DNA from: Amycolatopsis sp. EV170708-02-1
GTDB taxonomy: Bacteria > Actinomycetota > Actinomycetes > Mycobacteriales > Pseudonocardiaceae
Reading direction: 5' to 3'
Assembly: GCF_022479115.1 (NCBI RefSeq)
Contig: NZ_CP092497.1
Span: forward strand, 2,852,001-2,916,000
Length of the DNA: 64,000 nucleotides
Position 1 is the first letter of the stretch; every line of letters starts with the position of its first letter. Shown piece after piece: positions 35,945-44,850 of this stretch. The notes below the pieces were generated by a model. It was given only the letters and a program-made list of their open reading frames with translations. It made no database searches and was not told the DNA's origin. The translations under genes and the position numbers were made by a program.

Positions 35945-35963
35945 GGCGATGTGACGGCGGTCA

Positions 35964-36060
35964 TCACGCCAGATAGGGCAGCCCGACCAGGTGATAGGAG
36001 GCGATTACCCCGAGGAAGGCGAGCAGGGCGACGGAAACCACCGTGTAGGTGATCCTGGCG
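35964..36060 (-). pseudogene. out-of-frame last membrane span of the serine hydrolase
   Basis: In the -1 frame, directly after the WWNTP codons, the sequence reads ARITYTVVSVALLAFLG and VIASYHLVGLPYLA, a good final membrane helix, and stops at 35964. It continues the hydrolase if one base is missing from the C run (G run on the plus strand, 36060-36063). Confidence 0.7.
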
Positions 36061-37834
36061 GGGTGTTCCACCAGCCGCGGACCCAGGCGAGCACCGCGCA
36101 GACGACGGCGGCACCGGTCAGGAGCAGGACGGCGTTCGGCAGGAGCAAGGTGACGCTCAGCAACGGGGAGTGCCCGGACGTCAACGCCACGGCGGCGGCG
36201 CTCAGATCGCTCATGAGCAGGGCGAAACCGGCCGTGAACAGCAGCACCGACAGCGCCGCGGACCAGGCGGCGACGGTCGCGAACCGGGCGCCCGAAGGGT
36301 TCCGCTCCCGGCCGCGCCGGACGAACGCGCGGATCGGCCACCACACCAGCGCGCCCAGCAGGAGCAGCAGCGCGATACCGAGGATCAGCAGATGCGTGGA
36401 AGGCGAGCCGAGCCACGACACGCGTTCGTAGGAGGAGTTCGGGTCGTCGCCCGCGAAGAGCAGGACCTCCCCGCCTGCCTCGCGGAACGCGATCCGCTCA
36501 CCGGCGGCGTCGGCGAACAGGCCGGGTTCGGTCTGCGTCCAGCGCCGCGTCCCCTCGCCGAGACCGGAGGTCGTCAACGCGCCGTCGCCGTCCGCGGTCA
36601 CCGTGACGCCGCCCGCGAGCGCACGGACCTTCGTGAAGCTGTCGTAGTCCAGACGGGTGTTGCCGTAGCTGCCTTCGAACCTCGAGACGTCGCCCGCGAG
36701 CGTCACGGGCGCGGGAACGGGAGTGGCGGGCTGTAGCCGGTCGACGAAGGCCTTCAGCACCTCGGCGGTCACCGCGGCGGCGTCGCCGGAGAACGCGCCA
36801 CCGTTGAACGCCAGGTACACGCCGGTGTTCTTCTCCGGCACGAGTTCCAGCACGCTGAAGAAACCCGGCGAGTCACCGGTCTTCTCCACCAGGCGCAGGC
36901 CGTTCAGGTACCGCTCGGAGAAGCCGAACCCCATCGCGGGCAGCCGCGGGTCGTTGCGGAACCGCGCGCCGTGCAGCTGGTCGAGCAACGGGCGGCCGAA
37001 CACGCCGGGGACGAGGTTCGCGGACAGGTAGCGGCCCATGTCGGCCGGGGTGGCGACGTTCCCGTCACCGGCGGGCGGTTCGGGGCCGAAATTGGCGGGC
37101 GGGACGACCTGCGCGGAGCCGTCCCAGCGGTACCCGGTCGCCAGCGGGACATCGGGGGTGGGCTGGGCGACGCTGCTGTCCTTCATACCCGCCGGTTCGA
37201 AGATGTGTCGCCGCACATAGTCCGAATAGGACTGTCCAGAGGCGAGTTCCACCAGATGCCCGGCCAGCGCGTAGCCGTAGTTCGAGTAGAGGGCGACCTC
37301 GCCGGGCGGGCGGATCCGGGTGGGCATCTCGGTCGCGAGGTGCTCCGCGAGCGCGGGCAGCTTCTCGTCCCGTGGCGTGAACATCCGGTACACGCGGTCT
37401 TCGAAACCGGCGGTGTGGGTCAGCAGGGAGGACAGGGTGACCGGCCGGCCATGGAAGGTTTCGGGGATCTTGAACGATTTCAGGTATGTGTTGACGTCGG
37501 CGTCCAGTGCGAGCTTGCCCTGCTCGACCAGCTGCATCGCGGCGGTCGCGGCGATCGACTTGCCGACGGAGTTGATCAGGAACCCGGTGCGCGCGGGGTC
37601 CACTTTGGCTTGAGTGTCCACTGAGGACACTCCGTAGCCCGCCGAGAACACGGTCTTCCCGCCTTCGACGACCACTACGGCGGCGCCGGGGATGTGGTGC
37701 TCGGCAAGGCTTCGCGGAAGGATCTCGTCGAAGACGCCGGCCGCGGACGCGGGAGTCGTCGCCGCTTGGGCGGTGGGCGCGGTCAGGACCGTCGCGATGG
37801 TCAGCAGGGCGGCGGTGGCCGCGATTCGGAACAT
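36005..37834 (-). CDS. secreted/membrane serine hydrolase (class C beta-lactamase fold), frame broken near the end
   Basis: Penicillin-binding-protein-like hydrolase. A signal peptide covers about 1-25 (TAQAATT). The catalytic motifs are SVGK (Ser89, Lys92) and YSN in ALYSNYGYALAGH; LTHTAGFED is typical. After about residue 475 come membrane spans (HLLILGIALLLLLGALVWW and others). The frame as given ends in an unlikely TRWFPSPCSPSSG; one more C in the CCCC run near 36059-36063 would restore a last membrane span (35964-36060). So the gene probably spans 35964-37834. Substrate unknown. Confidence 0.8.
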   Translation of the reverse strand: MFRIAATAALLTIATVLTAPTAQAATTPASAAGVFDEILPRSLAEHHIPGAAVVVVEGGKTVFSAGYGVSSVDTQAKVDPARTGFLINSVGKSIAATAAMQLVEQGKLALDADVNTYLKSFKIPETFHGRPVTLSSLLTHTAGFEDRVYRMFTPRDEKLPALAEHLATEMPTRIRPPGEVALYSNYGYALAGHLVELASGQSYSDYVRRHIFEPAGMKDSSVAQPTPDVPLATGYRWDGSAQVVPPANFGPEPPAGDGNVATPADMGRYLSANLVPGVFGRPLLDQLHGARFRNDPRLPAMGFGFSERYLNGLRLVEKTGDSPGFFSVLELVPEKNTGVYLAFNGGAFSGDAAAVTAEVLKAFVDRLQPATPVPAPVTLAGDVSRFEGSYGNTRLDYDSFTKVRALAGGVTVTADGDGALTTSGLGEGTRRWTQTEPGLFADAAGERIAFREAGGEVLLFAGDDPNSSYERVSWLGSPSTHLLILGIALLLLLGALVWWPIRAFVRRGRERNPSGARFATVAAWSAALSVLLFTAGFALLMSDLSAAAVALTSGHSPLLSVTLLLPNAVLLLTGAAVVCAVLAWVRGWWNTPPGSPTRWFPSPCSPSSG

Positions 37835-37926
37835 ACCTGGAAAGTTAGGGATTTCCCCGGGCGAGGGGATCCGGCGGGCCGCCGATCGCGGGGTGGGGTC
37901 GTCCCTACCCCGCGACCGGCCCGCCA

Positions 37927-38439
37927 TCAGGAGAAGGAGACCGGGATGAAGACGTCCGAGTTCCGGTCGTTCGAGGCGAAGTGGTCGCGGCGCGAGACGA
38001 TCGCGCACGTCACCGAAGGATTCGAGCAGTCGAGACCGGAGTTGACCTCGGCGATCCGGATCTGCGTGGTGAAGGTGCCGTTCGAGGCGATCGGCGAGGA
38101 GCCGCCGGGGAAGTTGGTGACCCAGGCGGACGGCCCGACGCCGGTGCCGCCCTGGCCGTCGCCGCCCGCGCAGGGGCTCGGCTTGGTGCCGTAGCTGTAG
38201 TCCTCGGGAACGGCGCACAGCGCGACGTAGTAGCCCTCGGCGGAGCTGTAGCCGCTGCCCGTGATGGTGATGGTCTCGCCGGCCGCGGCGAGGCCCGTGG
38301 CGTTGGAGGCGGAGAGGGTCTTGCCGTTGTTGGTCGCACTGCCCGGCGCGGCCGAGGCGGGGGCGGCGAGCGTGGCGACGGCCGCGGTCGCGGCGGTCGT
38401 GACGAGTGCGGCGCGGAGCAGGACCGATCTCTTCGACAT
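37927..38439 (-). CDS. secreted neocarzinostatin-like domain protein of the haem regulon
   Basis: Exported protein of 170 residues. Signal peptide about 1-31 (TLAAPASAAP). The mature part is an Ig-like beta sandwich with GETITITGSGYSSAEGYYVALC, NGTFTTQIRI and two Cys in LDCSNPSVTCAIVSRRDHF, like neocarzinostatin-type apoprotein folds; a His is close to the second Cys. It is divergent from hmuT, and two iron boxes sit in the 82-nt gap, so low iron should switch it on. A haem-binding or haem-relay role is inference; the gene at 41423 has a related fold. Confidence 0.7.
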   Translation of the reverse strand: MSKRSVLLRAALVTTAATAAVATLAAPASAAPGSATNNGKTLSASNATGLAAAGETITITGSGYSSAEGYYVALCAVPEDYSYGTKPSPCAGGDGQGGTGVGPSAWVTNFPGGSSPIASNGTFTTQIRIAEVNSGLDCSNPSVTCAIVSRRDHFASNDRNSDVFIPVSFS

Positions 38440-38473
38440 GAAGGTTCCCTTCGATCACAAGGAGGTCACAGGC

Positions 38474-38492
38474 TTAGGTGAGCCTTACCTAT
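38474..38492. promoter_or_regulatory. iron box 1 between the divergent secreted protein and hmuT
   Basis: TTAGGTGAGCCTTACCTAT matches the DtxR/IdeR consensus at most positions. It is 35 nt upstream of the secreted-protein gene start (38439) on the minus strand. Confidence 0.8.
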
Positions 38493-38503
38493 CTGTCGGT
38501 AAA

Positions 38504-38522
38504 TATGGTTAGCCTTGCCTAA
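38504..38522. promoter_or_regulatory. iron box 2 overlapping the hmuT start
   Basis: Read on the minus strand, TTAGGCAAGGCTAACCATA fits the iron-box consensus at 15 of 19 positions. The site ends on the A of the hmuT ATG. TAGCCT (38510-38515) is a possible -10 element for a leaderless hmuT message, so a bound repressor would cover the promoter and start. Confidence 0.75.
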
Positions 38523-39613
38523 TGTTGTCAAGGGGGTCGCTGCCCACGGTCGCTCTGCTCCTGGCCATCGTTGTCACCGGATGTTCGGCACCGCCGCTGG
38601 CGGCCACGAAAGCCGCCGAGACCGGCGCGGACCTCCGCCCGCTTTCGCAGGTCAAGCCGTTGGCGGAGCCCAAGAATCACGCCGGACCGACCACCGCGCG
38701 GCTCGCGCGGGCCGACATCACGGGCGACAAACCGGTGGTCCAGCGCCTCCCGGCGACCATCACCGATCACCAAGGCACCCAGGTCACCGTCGCCGACACC
38801 AGCCGGATCCTCGCCTTCGACATGTCCGGCACGCTCGCCGCGACCGTGTTCGGGCTCGGCCTCGGCGGCAACGTCGTCGGACGGGACGTCTCCACCGGCT
38901 TCCCGTCGGCCCGGAACCTTCCGCTGGTCACCGTGAACGGCCACCGGCTCAACGCCGAGGCGATCCTGGCGCTGCGGCCGACCGTGGTGATCACCGACAC
39001 GACACTGGGCCCCTGGGACGTGGTGCTGCAGTTGCGCGCGTCCGGCGTTCCCGTGGTCGTCGTCGACGCGAAACGCTCGATGGAGAACGTCGGAGACATC
39101 GTCCGCCAGGTCGCCGCCGCGCTCGGCGTGCCCGAAGCGGGTGAAAGCCTCGCGACCCGGCTCGCGGCCGACGTCGAGGCCAAGAAGGCGGAGATCGCGA
39201 AGCTCGCCCCCGCCGATCCGGGCCGCAAACTCCGTGTCGTCTTCCTGTACATGCGCGGACAGGCGGGGGTGTATCACCTGTTCGGCAAGGGATCGGGCGC
39301 CGATTCGCTGATCGGCGCGCTCGACGCGGTCGACGTCGCCACCGAGGCGGGGATCGAGGGTATGCGCCCCGTCAATCCGGAGGCGCTGGCCAAGGCCAGG
39401 CCCGACGTGATCCTCATGATGACCAAGGGGCTCGAATCCGTCGGCGGGGTCGACGGCGCGCTCCAGGTGCCGGGTGTGGCGCAGACACCGGCGGGGTGGC
39501 ATCGCCGCATCGTCGACATGGAGGATTCGCAGATCCTGAGCTTCGGCCCGCTCACCGCCGGCGTGCTCGACGCGCTGGCACGGGCCCTCTACGCCCCCGG
39601 CGACGCCGGATGA
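38522..39613 (+). CDS. hmuT: haem ABC transporter substrate-binding lipoprotein HmuT
   Basis: Haem receptor at the outer face of the membrane, 363 residues. Lipobox VTGCS (Cys21). Segments such as RLPATITDHQGTQVTVADTSRILAFDMSGTLAATVFGLGLGGNVVGRDVSTGFPSA-type order, LNAEAILALRPTVVITD and RPDVILMMTKGLESVGG fit class III (periplasmic-binding-protein TroA-like) haem receptors. No ribosome site precedes the ATG; translation is probably leaderless. It overlaps hmuU by 4 nt. Confidence 0.9.
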   Translation: MLSRGSLPTVALLLAIVVTGCSAPPLAATKAAETGADLRPLSQVKPLAEPKNHAGPTTARLARADITGDKPVVQRLPATITDHQGTQVTVADTSRILAFDMSGTLAATVFGLGLGGNVVGRDVSTGFPSARNLPLVTVNGHRLNAEAILALRPTVVITDTTLGPWDVVLQLRASGVPVVVVDAKRSMENVGDIVRQVAAALGVPEAGESLATRLAADVEAKKAEIAKLAPADPGRKLRVVFLYMRGQAGVYHLFGKGSGADSLIGALDAVDVATEAGIEGMRPVNPEALAKARPDVILMMTKGLESVGGVDGALQVPGVAQTPAGWHRRIVDMEDSQILSFGPLTAGVLDALARALYAPGDAG

Positions 39614-40644
39614 ACCGCGGTTTCCGGGTGACGGCGGTCTTCGCCGTGCTCATCGCCGGTGTCGTGGCGATCTCCCTCGTCTCCGCGGGCAGCGGGCAAT
39701 ACGGCATTCCGCTCTCGCAGGTTTTCGATTCGGTGCTGCACCGGCTCGGGCTCTCGGAAACGCGGCTGGACCCGTTCGCCGAGGGCGCGCTATGGCAGGT
39801 CCGGTTCCCGCGTGTGGTGATGACCCTGCTGGTCGGCGGGGTCCTCGGCGTCTGCGGCGCGCTGATGCAGGGTGTGTTCGGCAACCCGCTCGCCGAGCCG
39901 GCCGTGGTCGGCGTCTCGTCCGGTGCGGCCGTCGGCGCGAGTCTGTCCATTGTGGCCGGTTGGACGTTCTTCGGTGCCTTCACCACACCGGCGCTGGGTT
40001 TCGCGGGCGGGCTCGTCACCACCCTGCTGGTCTACGCGCTTTCGCGGTCGCGCGGGCGCTCCGAGGTGGTCACGCTGATCCTGACCGGCGTCGCGGTCAA
40101 CGCGGTCGCGATGGCGATCATCTCGTTCCTGATGTTCGCCGCCGATCAGGCCGCCCGCGAGCAGATCGTGTTCTGGCAGCTGGGTTCCCTCGCCGGTTCG
40201 CGCTGGCCGTACGTGGTGACCGTGCTGCCGCTGGTCGCGGTCGGCGTCGTCGTTTCCCTCGTGCTGGCCCGGAAGCTCGACCTTCTCGCGCTCGGGGAAC
40301 GGCAGGCCAGGCATCTCGGCGTGGACGTCGAGAAGCTGCGGCTCGGCGCGGTGGTGGTCGTCGCGCTGATGGCGGCCGCGGCCGTTTCGTATTCGGGGAT
40401 CATCGGGTTCGTCGGCCTGATCGTGCCGCACGGGCTGCGCATGCTGCTCGGCCCAGGACATCGCGTGCTGATCCCGGCGAGCCTCTTCGGCGGCGCGTTG
40501 CTGCTCGCCGCGGCGGATCTCGGCGCCAGGACCCTGTTCACCTACGCCGATCTCCCGATCGGCATGCTGACCGCGCTCGTCGGCGGGCCGTTCTTCTTCT
40601 GGCTGCTGCTGCGCACCCGGCGTCGTTCGGGAGGCTGGGCATGA
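39610..40644 (+). CDS. hmuU: haem ABC transporter permease HmuU
   Basis: FecCD-family permease of 344 residues with about nine to ten hydrophobic spans. Signature parts are WQVRFPRVVMTLLVGGVLGVCGALMQGVFGNPLAEPAVVGVSSGAAVG-type order, RQARHLGVDVEKLRL (coupling loop) and SGIIGFVGLIVPHGLRMLLGPGHRVLIPAS. Starts ATG 39610 overlapping the hmuT stop; its stop overlaps hmuV. Confidence 0.93.
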   Translation: MNRGFRVTAVFAVLIAGVVAISLVSAGSGQYGIPLSQVFDSVLHRLGLSETRLDPFAEGALWQVRFPRVVMTLLVGGVLGVCGALMQGVFGNPLAEPAVVGVSSGAAVGASLSIVAGWTFFGAFTTPALGFAGGLVTTLLVYALSRSRGRSEVVTLILTGVAVNAVAMAIISFLMFAADQAAREQIVFWQLGSLAGSRWPYVVTVLPLVAVGVVVSLVLARKLDLLALGERQARHLGVDVEKLRLGAVVVVALMAAAAVSYSGIIGFVGLIVPHGLRMLLGPGHRVLIPASLFGGALLLAAADLGARTLFTYADLPIGMLTALVGGPFFFWLLLRTRRRSGGWA

Positions 40645-41426
40645 ATGGTGCCGAACTCGACCACGTTTCCTATACGGTCGACGGAAAGACGCTGCTTCGC
40701 GAAGTATCGCTGCAGGTGCGCCCTGGTGAGGTCCTCGTGGTCGTCGGACCGAACGGCGCGGGCAAGTCGACCACGCTCGGTCTGCTCGCCGGAGACCTTC
40801 GCCCGGATTCGGGACGGGTCCTCGTCGCCGGAGCCGAACTCGGTACCTGGAGCGGGATCGAACTCGCGCGACGGCGCGCCGTCCTGCTCCAGCAGAACAC
40901 CGTGACCTTCCCGTTCACCGTCGCCGAGGTCGTGCGGATGGGGCGGACCCCTTGGCGGGGAACGGAAGCCGAGGACTTCGACGACACCGAGGTCGAAGCC
41001 GCGCTGAAGGCGACCGGCATGACCGAATTCGCCGAGCGCCGGTTCACCACGCTGTCCGGTGGCGAGCAGGCACGGGCCGCGCTCTCGCGGGTGCTCGCCC
41101 AGCGGACGGGAATCCTGCTGCTCGACGAACCCACCGCGGCGCTGGATCTCCGGCACAGCGAGGAAATCCTGACGCTCGCGACCGCGCGGGCCGAAGCGGG
41201 GGACGCGGTGCTCGTCGTCCTGCACGACCTCGGGCTCGCCGCCGCGTACGCGGACCGTGTCGCGGTGCTGTCCGAGGGGCGGCTCGCCGCCGAGGGCGCG
41301 CCCGCCGAAGTGTTGACGGAGTCGTTGCTCAGCGAGGTCTACCGGCATCCCGTGGAGGTCTTAGTCCATCCCCGCACCGGGAAACCGATCGTCCTGCCCC
41401 ACCGAGCGGCCGAGGAGCGCCGATGA
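40641..41426 (+). CDS. hmuV: haem ABC transporter ATP-binding protein HmuV
   Basis: ATPase of 261 residues for the haem importer. Walker A GPNGAGKSTT, Q-loop LLQQNTVTFPFTVAEVV, signature LSGGEQARAALSRVLAQ, Walker B ILLLDEPTAALD, H-loop VVLHDLGLA. It is in the middle of the translationally coupled hmuTUV operon (4-nt overlaps at both ends). Confidence 0.94.
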   Translation: MNGAELDHVSYTVDGKTLLREVSLQVRPGEVLVVVGPNGAGKSTTLGLLAGDLRPDSGRVLVAGAELGTWSGIELARRRAVLLQQNTVTFPFTVAEVVRMGRTPWRGTEAEDFDDTEVEAALKATGMTEFAERRFTTLSGGEQARAALSRVLAQRTGILLLDEPTAALDLRHSEEILTLATARAEAGDAVLVVLHDLGLAAAYADRVAVLSEGRLAAEGAPAEVLTESLLSEVYRHPVEVLVHPRTGKPIVLPHRAAEERR

Positions 41427-42241
41427 AACAGCTGATGAGAGTGGCCGTCGCAGCCGGGCTGCTCGTGATCGCCGCACCCGTGCCCGCCTCCGCCGCGGGC
41501 GCGGCCGTGACGTTCTCGCCCGGCTCCGCGGATCCGGAGTACGCGACCTCCTTGCAGGTCGAGGGAACCGGATTCCAGTCCGTGCCGAAGGGATACGGCG
41601 GGATCTACCTGCTGTTCGGCTGGGTCGCCGACGGCGCGTGGCAGCCGAGCCAGGGCGGCGCGGCCGGCGCGACCTACCGGTACGTCAAAGACAAGGAAGC
41701 CAAGGACAACAACGGTTTCCAGCGGTTCCTGGCCTTTCCTGGCAGTGACACGGCGTCCGCGGCCAACGGCGAGATCGCCGCGGACGGGACGTGGTCGGCG
41801 AAACTGGTGATCCCCGGCGCGCGGTTCAAGGCCGCCGACCGGACCGGGAAGATCGTCGACGTCGACTGCCTGAAGGTCCGATGTGGACTGATCACGGTCG
41901 GTGCGCACGGAGTCGTCAACGCGAACAACGAGACCTTCACGCCGGTGGCGTTCGCGGTGCCGAAGGCGCCCACGACACAGGCCGTCGCCCCGCCGCCGCC
42001 CCCTTCGTCTTCGCCGGTGCCGCCGCCCTCCTCCAGCGCGGCACCGGCGTCCTCTTCGGCACCCCTTGTGTCCACTGTGGAGTCCCCGGAAGCGGTGCCG
42101 GTCGCCAAGCCCGCCGCGCGGAGCGGGGAAACCGGCTCGTGGTGGTGGATCGCCGTCGTGGCGGGTGTGGCGCTGATCGCCGCGCTCGCCGTCCCCCTGA
42201 TCCGGGCCCGCAAGCGGACCCGCAACGCGGAAGGTGAATGA
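41423..42241 (+). CDS. secreted, membrane-anchored beta-domain protein of the haem operon
   Basis: A 272-residue protein with a signal peptide (1-26, PVPASAAG), a beta-rich domain (about 27-178) with two Cys in VDVDCLKVRCGLITVGAHG, a Pro/Ser-rich spacer (about 180-235), one membrane span (WWWIAVVAGVALIAALAV) and a basic tail. The domain resembles the neocarzinostatin-like protein at 37927 and sits where C. diphtheriae-type haem clusters encode HtaA/HtaB proteins. It overlaps hmuV by 4 nt. A role in passing haem across the wall is inference. Confidence 0.7.
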   Translation: MKQLMRVAVAAGLLVIAAPVPASAAGAAVTFSPGSADPEYATSLQVEGTGFQSVPKGYGGIYLLFGWVADGAWQPSQGGAAGATYRYVKDKEAKDNNGFQRFLAFPGSDTASAANGEIAADGTWSAKLVIPGARFKAADRTGKIVDVDCLKVRCGLITVGAHGVVNANNETFTPVAFAVPKAPTTQAVAPPPPPSSSPVPPPSSSAAPASSSAPLVSTVESPEAVPVAKPAARSGETGSWWWIAVVAGVALIAALAVPLIRARKRTRNAEGE

Positions 42242-42242
42242 A

Positions 42243-43757
42243 GTGTCCTTGCGAAGATGGGGCGCCGTGCTGGCGGGCGCCGCGCTGGTGGCGGGAGTCG
42301 CCGTCACCCCGGCGCTCGCCGCCGACCCGGTCACGCCCAAGGTGACCGTGACCCCGAGCGCCGGACTCGACCCGGCGGGCGCGAAGATCGTCGTCAAGGG
42401 CACCGGCTTCGATCCGGCGGCCAACGACGGCAAGGGCTTCGGCCTCCGCGTGGGCCCGGCGAAGGCCGACGTCCGCGACCGGGCCGGTAAGGACTTCCAG
42501 GTCAGCCGTCTGATCAAGAAGGGCGCCGTCGGCAGCCAGATCCCGGTGGACGACAACGGGAACTGGGAGTATTCGGTCACCGTCAAGGCCGAGTACGTCG
42601 CGAGCGGGACGACCTACAGCGCGAAGACGCAGCCGTTCAGCGTCTTCGTCTTCGGCTGGGACACCCCGGTGCTCACCTGGGACAGCACGACCCCGTTGAA
42701 GTTCACCGAAGCCGGCGACGCCGCGACCGGTCTCGCCTGGGGGCTGCGGCATTCCTGGCGGAACTACATCACCCGGGGCGGCGGCACCGTGACGCCGTCG
42801 AACGGGGCGACGCTGGACGCCGCGGCGCCGAATGTCGAGCCGTACCCGTACAAATGGAAGTACGGATCGTCCACAGTAGACTCAGGCAAGGGCACGGTCT
42901 CCTACACCGGCCAGGTCACGTACACCTTCGAGGCGCATACGATCTGGGACTTCACCATCGCCGACCTGCGGATCACCTTCGGCGGCGACGGCACCGGGAC
43001 GCTCACCGCGAAGATCGGCTATGCCTTCTACGGGACCAAAACCGCGCCCGAGAAGGTGCGGGCGCCGTCCGACGTCGTGCTGGCGGACCTCAAGCTGAAG
43101 GCTCCGGCGCAGGCGGGGGACAACGTCGCCGTCGACATCGAGTCGGCGAAACTGACCGCCGCGGGCGCCGCCGCGTTCGCCGACTTCTACAAGGCGGGCG
43201 AGGCCCTCGACACCGGGCGGCTCGTCTTCCCCGGCAAGAGCGGGCCAGCTCCCACGTCGAGCACGGTTCCTTCGAGTTCGGCTCCGGCCCCGACGACGAC
43301 GACCTCCGCGGCGTGCGTGCTCACCCCGGACTCGGTGAAGCAGGGAAACCTGTTGTGGGGCTTCAAACAGAGCTTCCGCCGCTATGTCGGGACCGGATCG
43401 GGCACGTCGATCACCGCCTCGGACGGTGTCGAGATCACCGACATCGACAAGATCGAAGGAACGGGGCCGCCGAGCGGTGCGTACCGGTGGGGTTTCGAAA
43501 GCGCTCAGTACAAGTCGGCGACCGAGTTCACGACGCAGTTCCGGGGCAAGGTGACCTTCGCCTACCCGAGCCATTCCTTCGAGTTGTCGATCGGACGGCC
43601 GAAGGTGGTCGTGGCGCAGGGGAAGGGCAAGCTCTACGCCGATGTGGAACTGAAGACGACCAGCGGGGCGCCGTCACCGCCGATCAGCCAGCCGGGTGTC
43701 GAGCTCGCTTCGCTGGACCTCGCAGCGGCGAAGACGACCGAAGGGACGGGGCGCTGA
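42243..43757 (+). CDS. htaA: HtaA-domain haem-binding surface protein, frame broken before the anchor
   Basis: Signal peptide 1-26 (TPALAADP). An Ig-like module (about 27-150) is followed by two HtaA domains, starting LAWGLRHSWRNYI and LLWGFKQSFRRYVGTGSG; such domains bind haem through Tyr/His in Corynebacterium. The second domain is cut: the frame stops at 43757, but shifting frame there continues ALSVAGIKVTLGNAEAFAKF, parallel to the first domain's LTAAGAAAFADF. The full gene likely runs to 44068. GTG 42243 has GGAAGG 8 nt upstream; GTG 42234 is an alternative. Last gene of the haem operon. Confidence 0.85.
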   Translation: MSLRRWGAVLAGAALVAGVAVTPALAADPVTPKVTVTPSAGLDPAGAKIVVKGTGFDPAANDGKGFGLRVGPAKADVRDRAGKDFQVSRLIKKGAVGSQIPVDDNGNWEYSVTVKAEYVASGTTYSAKTQPFSVFVFGWDTPVLTWDSTTPLKFTEAGDAATGLAWGLRHSWRNYITRGGGTVTPSNGATLDAAAPNVEPYPYKWKYGSSTVDSGKGTVSYTGQVTYTFEAHTIWDFTIADLRITFGGDGTGTLTAKIGYAFYGTKTAPEKVRAPSDVVLADLKLKAPAQAGDNVAVDIESAKLTAAGAAAFADFYKAGEALDTGRLVFPGKSGPAPTSSTVPSSSAPAPTTTTSAACVLTPDSVKQGNLLWGFKQSFRRYVGTGSGTSITASDGVEITDIDKIEGTGPPSGAYRWGFESAQYKSATEFTTQFRGKVTFAYPSHSFELSIGRPKVVVAQGKGKLYADVELKTTSGAPSPPISQPGVELASLDLAAAKTTEGTGR

Positions 43758-44068
43758 GCGTCGCCGGGATCAAGGTCACCTTGGGCAACGCGGAGGCGTT
43801 CGCGAAGTTCTACAAGGTCGGCGAGGTGCTCGACGAGGCGACGGTGAGCCTGGGTGCCTCGTGTGCTCACCTGCCGGCGCCGGGTGGCTCCGGGCCCGGA
43901 GCCGGGCCGGGTGCCTCCGATGACCTGGTGCCGGACGTGAAGTACCGGCCGAATTCGGCGCTGGCTTCGACCGGTGTCGACGGCGGCGTCTGGCTGCTGT
44001 GGGGTCTGGTGCTGCTGGGTGCCGGGGTGGGCCTGGTGACGGTGGTGACGCGACGCAGGAGGGCATAG
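43748..44068 (+). pseudogene. out-of-frame end of htaA with LASTG sortase-type anchor
   Basis: Continues the second HtaA domain (AFAKFYKVGEVLDEATVSL), then a Gly/Pro/Ala linker, the wall-sorting motif LASTG, a hydrophobic span (WLLWGLVLLGAGVGLVTVV) and the basic tail TRRRRA. LAxTG motifs are used by class E sortases in actinobacteria. One extra G in the GGGG run at 43748-43751 would join it to the upstream frame. Confidence 0.75.
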
Positions 44069-44076
44069 GGGCACGT

Positions 44077-44122
44077 CTCGTGAGTGGTAAGGATGGTTAG
44101 AACCGTCCTTACCACTCACGAG
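44077..44122. terminator. 22-bp hairpin (family F) between htaA and hmuO
   Basis: The arms 44077-44098 and 44101-44122 pair fully with one G-U, loop AG. It sits one base from the hmuO stop and 8 nt after the htaA stop, so it can terminate both convergent transcripts. Confidence 0.85.
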
Positions 44123-44123
44123 G

Positions 44124-44792
44124 TCAGGCGGCCCGGTACTCGTCCAGCTCGCTCGCCAGCTCGTCGAACACCGCGATGTTGCACTCGAAGGCCACGATCG
44201 CCTCCTCGATCAGCCGCGCGCGTTCGTCCTCGGTCCACGGTGCCGCGTTCAGCTGTTCGCGGTAGTTGTCCCGGAACTTGGGCGCGCTGCCCAGCTGGTC
44301 GAAGTGGTAGAACAGCGAACCCGCTTCGTCGAGCTGGTACTTGCGCTCCAGCAGCCGCCGGATGACCTGCCCGCCGGCGATGTCGCCGAGGTAGCGCGTG
44401 TAGTGGTGGGCGACGAACCCGCCGGACCAGTCCGACGCCTCGGCCACGCGCCGCGCGTAGCGCTCCGTCGACGGCAGCGGCCGGATGGTCTCGCGCCAGT
44501 CCGGGCCGACGAGGTGTTCGAGGTCGCGTTCGAGGCTGGGCAGCCGACGCAGCTCCTCGAAGACGAACTTGCCCGCCACCGGGTCCTTCGCCAGCCTGTC
44601 GGCGGCCTGCTCGATGGCCTGGTAGATGAAGTAGTACTGGATCGCCAGCCGCGTGTACCCGTCGCGCGTGAGCTCGCCGCCGAGCAGCGCGTTCATGTAC
44701 TCGGAGTGGTTGGCCCGCTCGTGGGCGGGCAGGGTGGAGGCGCGCAGGGCCGCGGAGAACGGCCCGGATTCGACGTCGGTGGTCACCGGCAT
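44124..44792 (-). CDS. hmuO: haem oxygenase (biliverdin-producing)
   Basis: Opens the haem ring to release iron; 222 residues. Proximal ligand His24 in LPAHERANHSEYM, distal helix GDIAGGQ at 136-142, and the tyrosine-rich HHYTRYLG before it. ATG 44792 is chosen because GGAGG lies about 10 nt upstream and the frame before it reaches into the iron box. It converges on the haem uptake operon and is preceded by its own iron box (44851-44869), so both are expected to respond to iron together. Confidence 0.93.
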   Translation of the reverse strand: MPVTTDVESGPFSAALRASTLPAHERANHSEYMNALLGGELTRDGYTRLAIQYYFIYQAIEQAADRLAKDPVAGKFVFEELRRLPSLERDLEHLVGPDWRETIRPLPSTERYARRVAEASDWSGGFVAHHYTRYLGDIAGGQVIRRLLERKYQLDEAGSLFYHFDQLGSAPKFRDNYREQLNAAPWTEDERARLIEEAIVAFECNIAVFDELASELDEYRAA

Positions 44793-44850
44793 GGACAGAG
44801 CCTCCAAGCATCGATCTGACATGCTGTCAGAAAGAGCGTAAGGCACAATC

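Noticed and set aside
37927..38439. Enediyne antibiotic cluster suggested by the neocarzinostatin-like fold
   Set aside because: No polyketide synthase or enediyne genes. Iron boxes and hmuTUV point to haem uptake.
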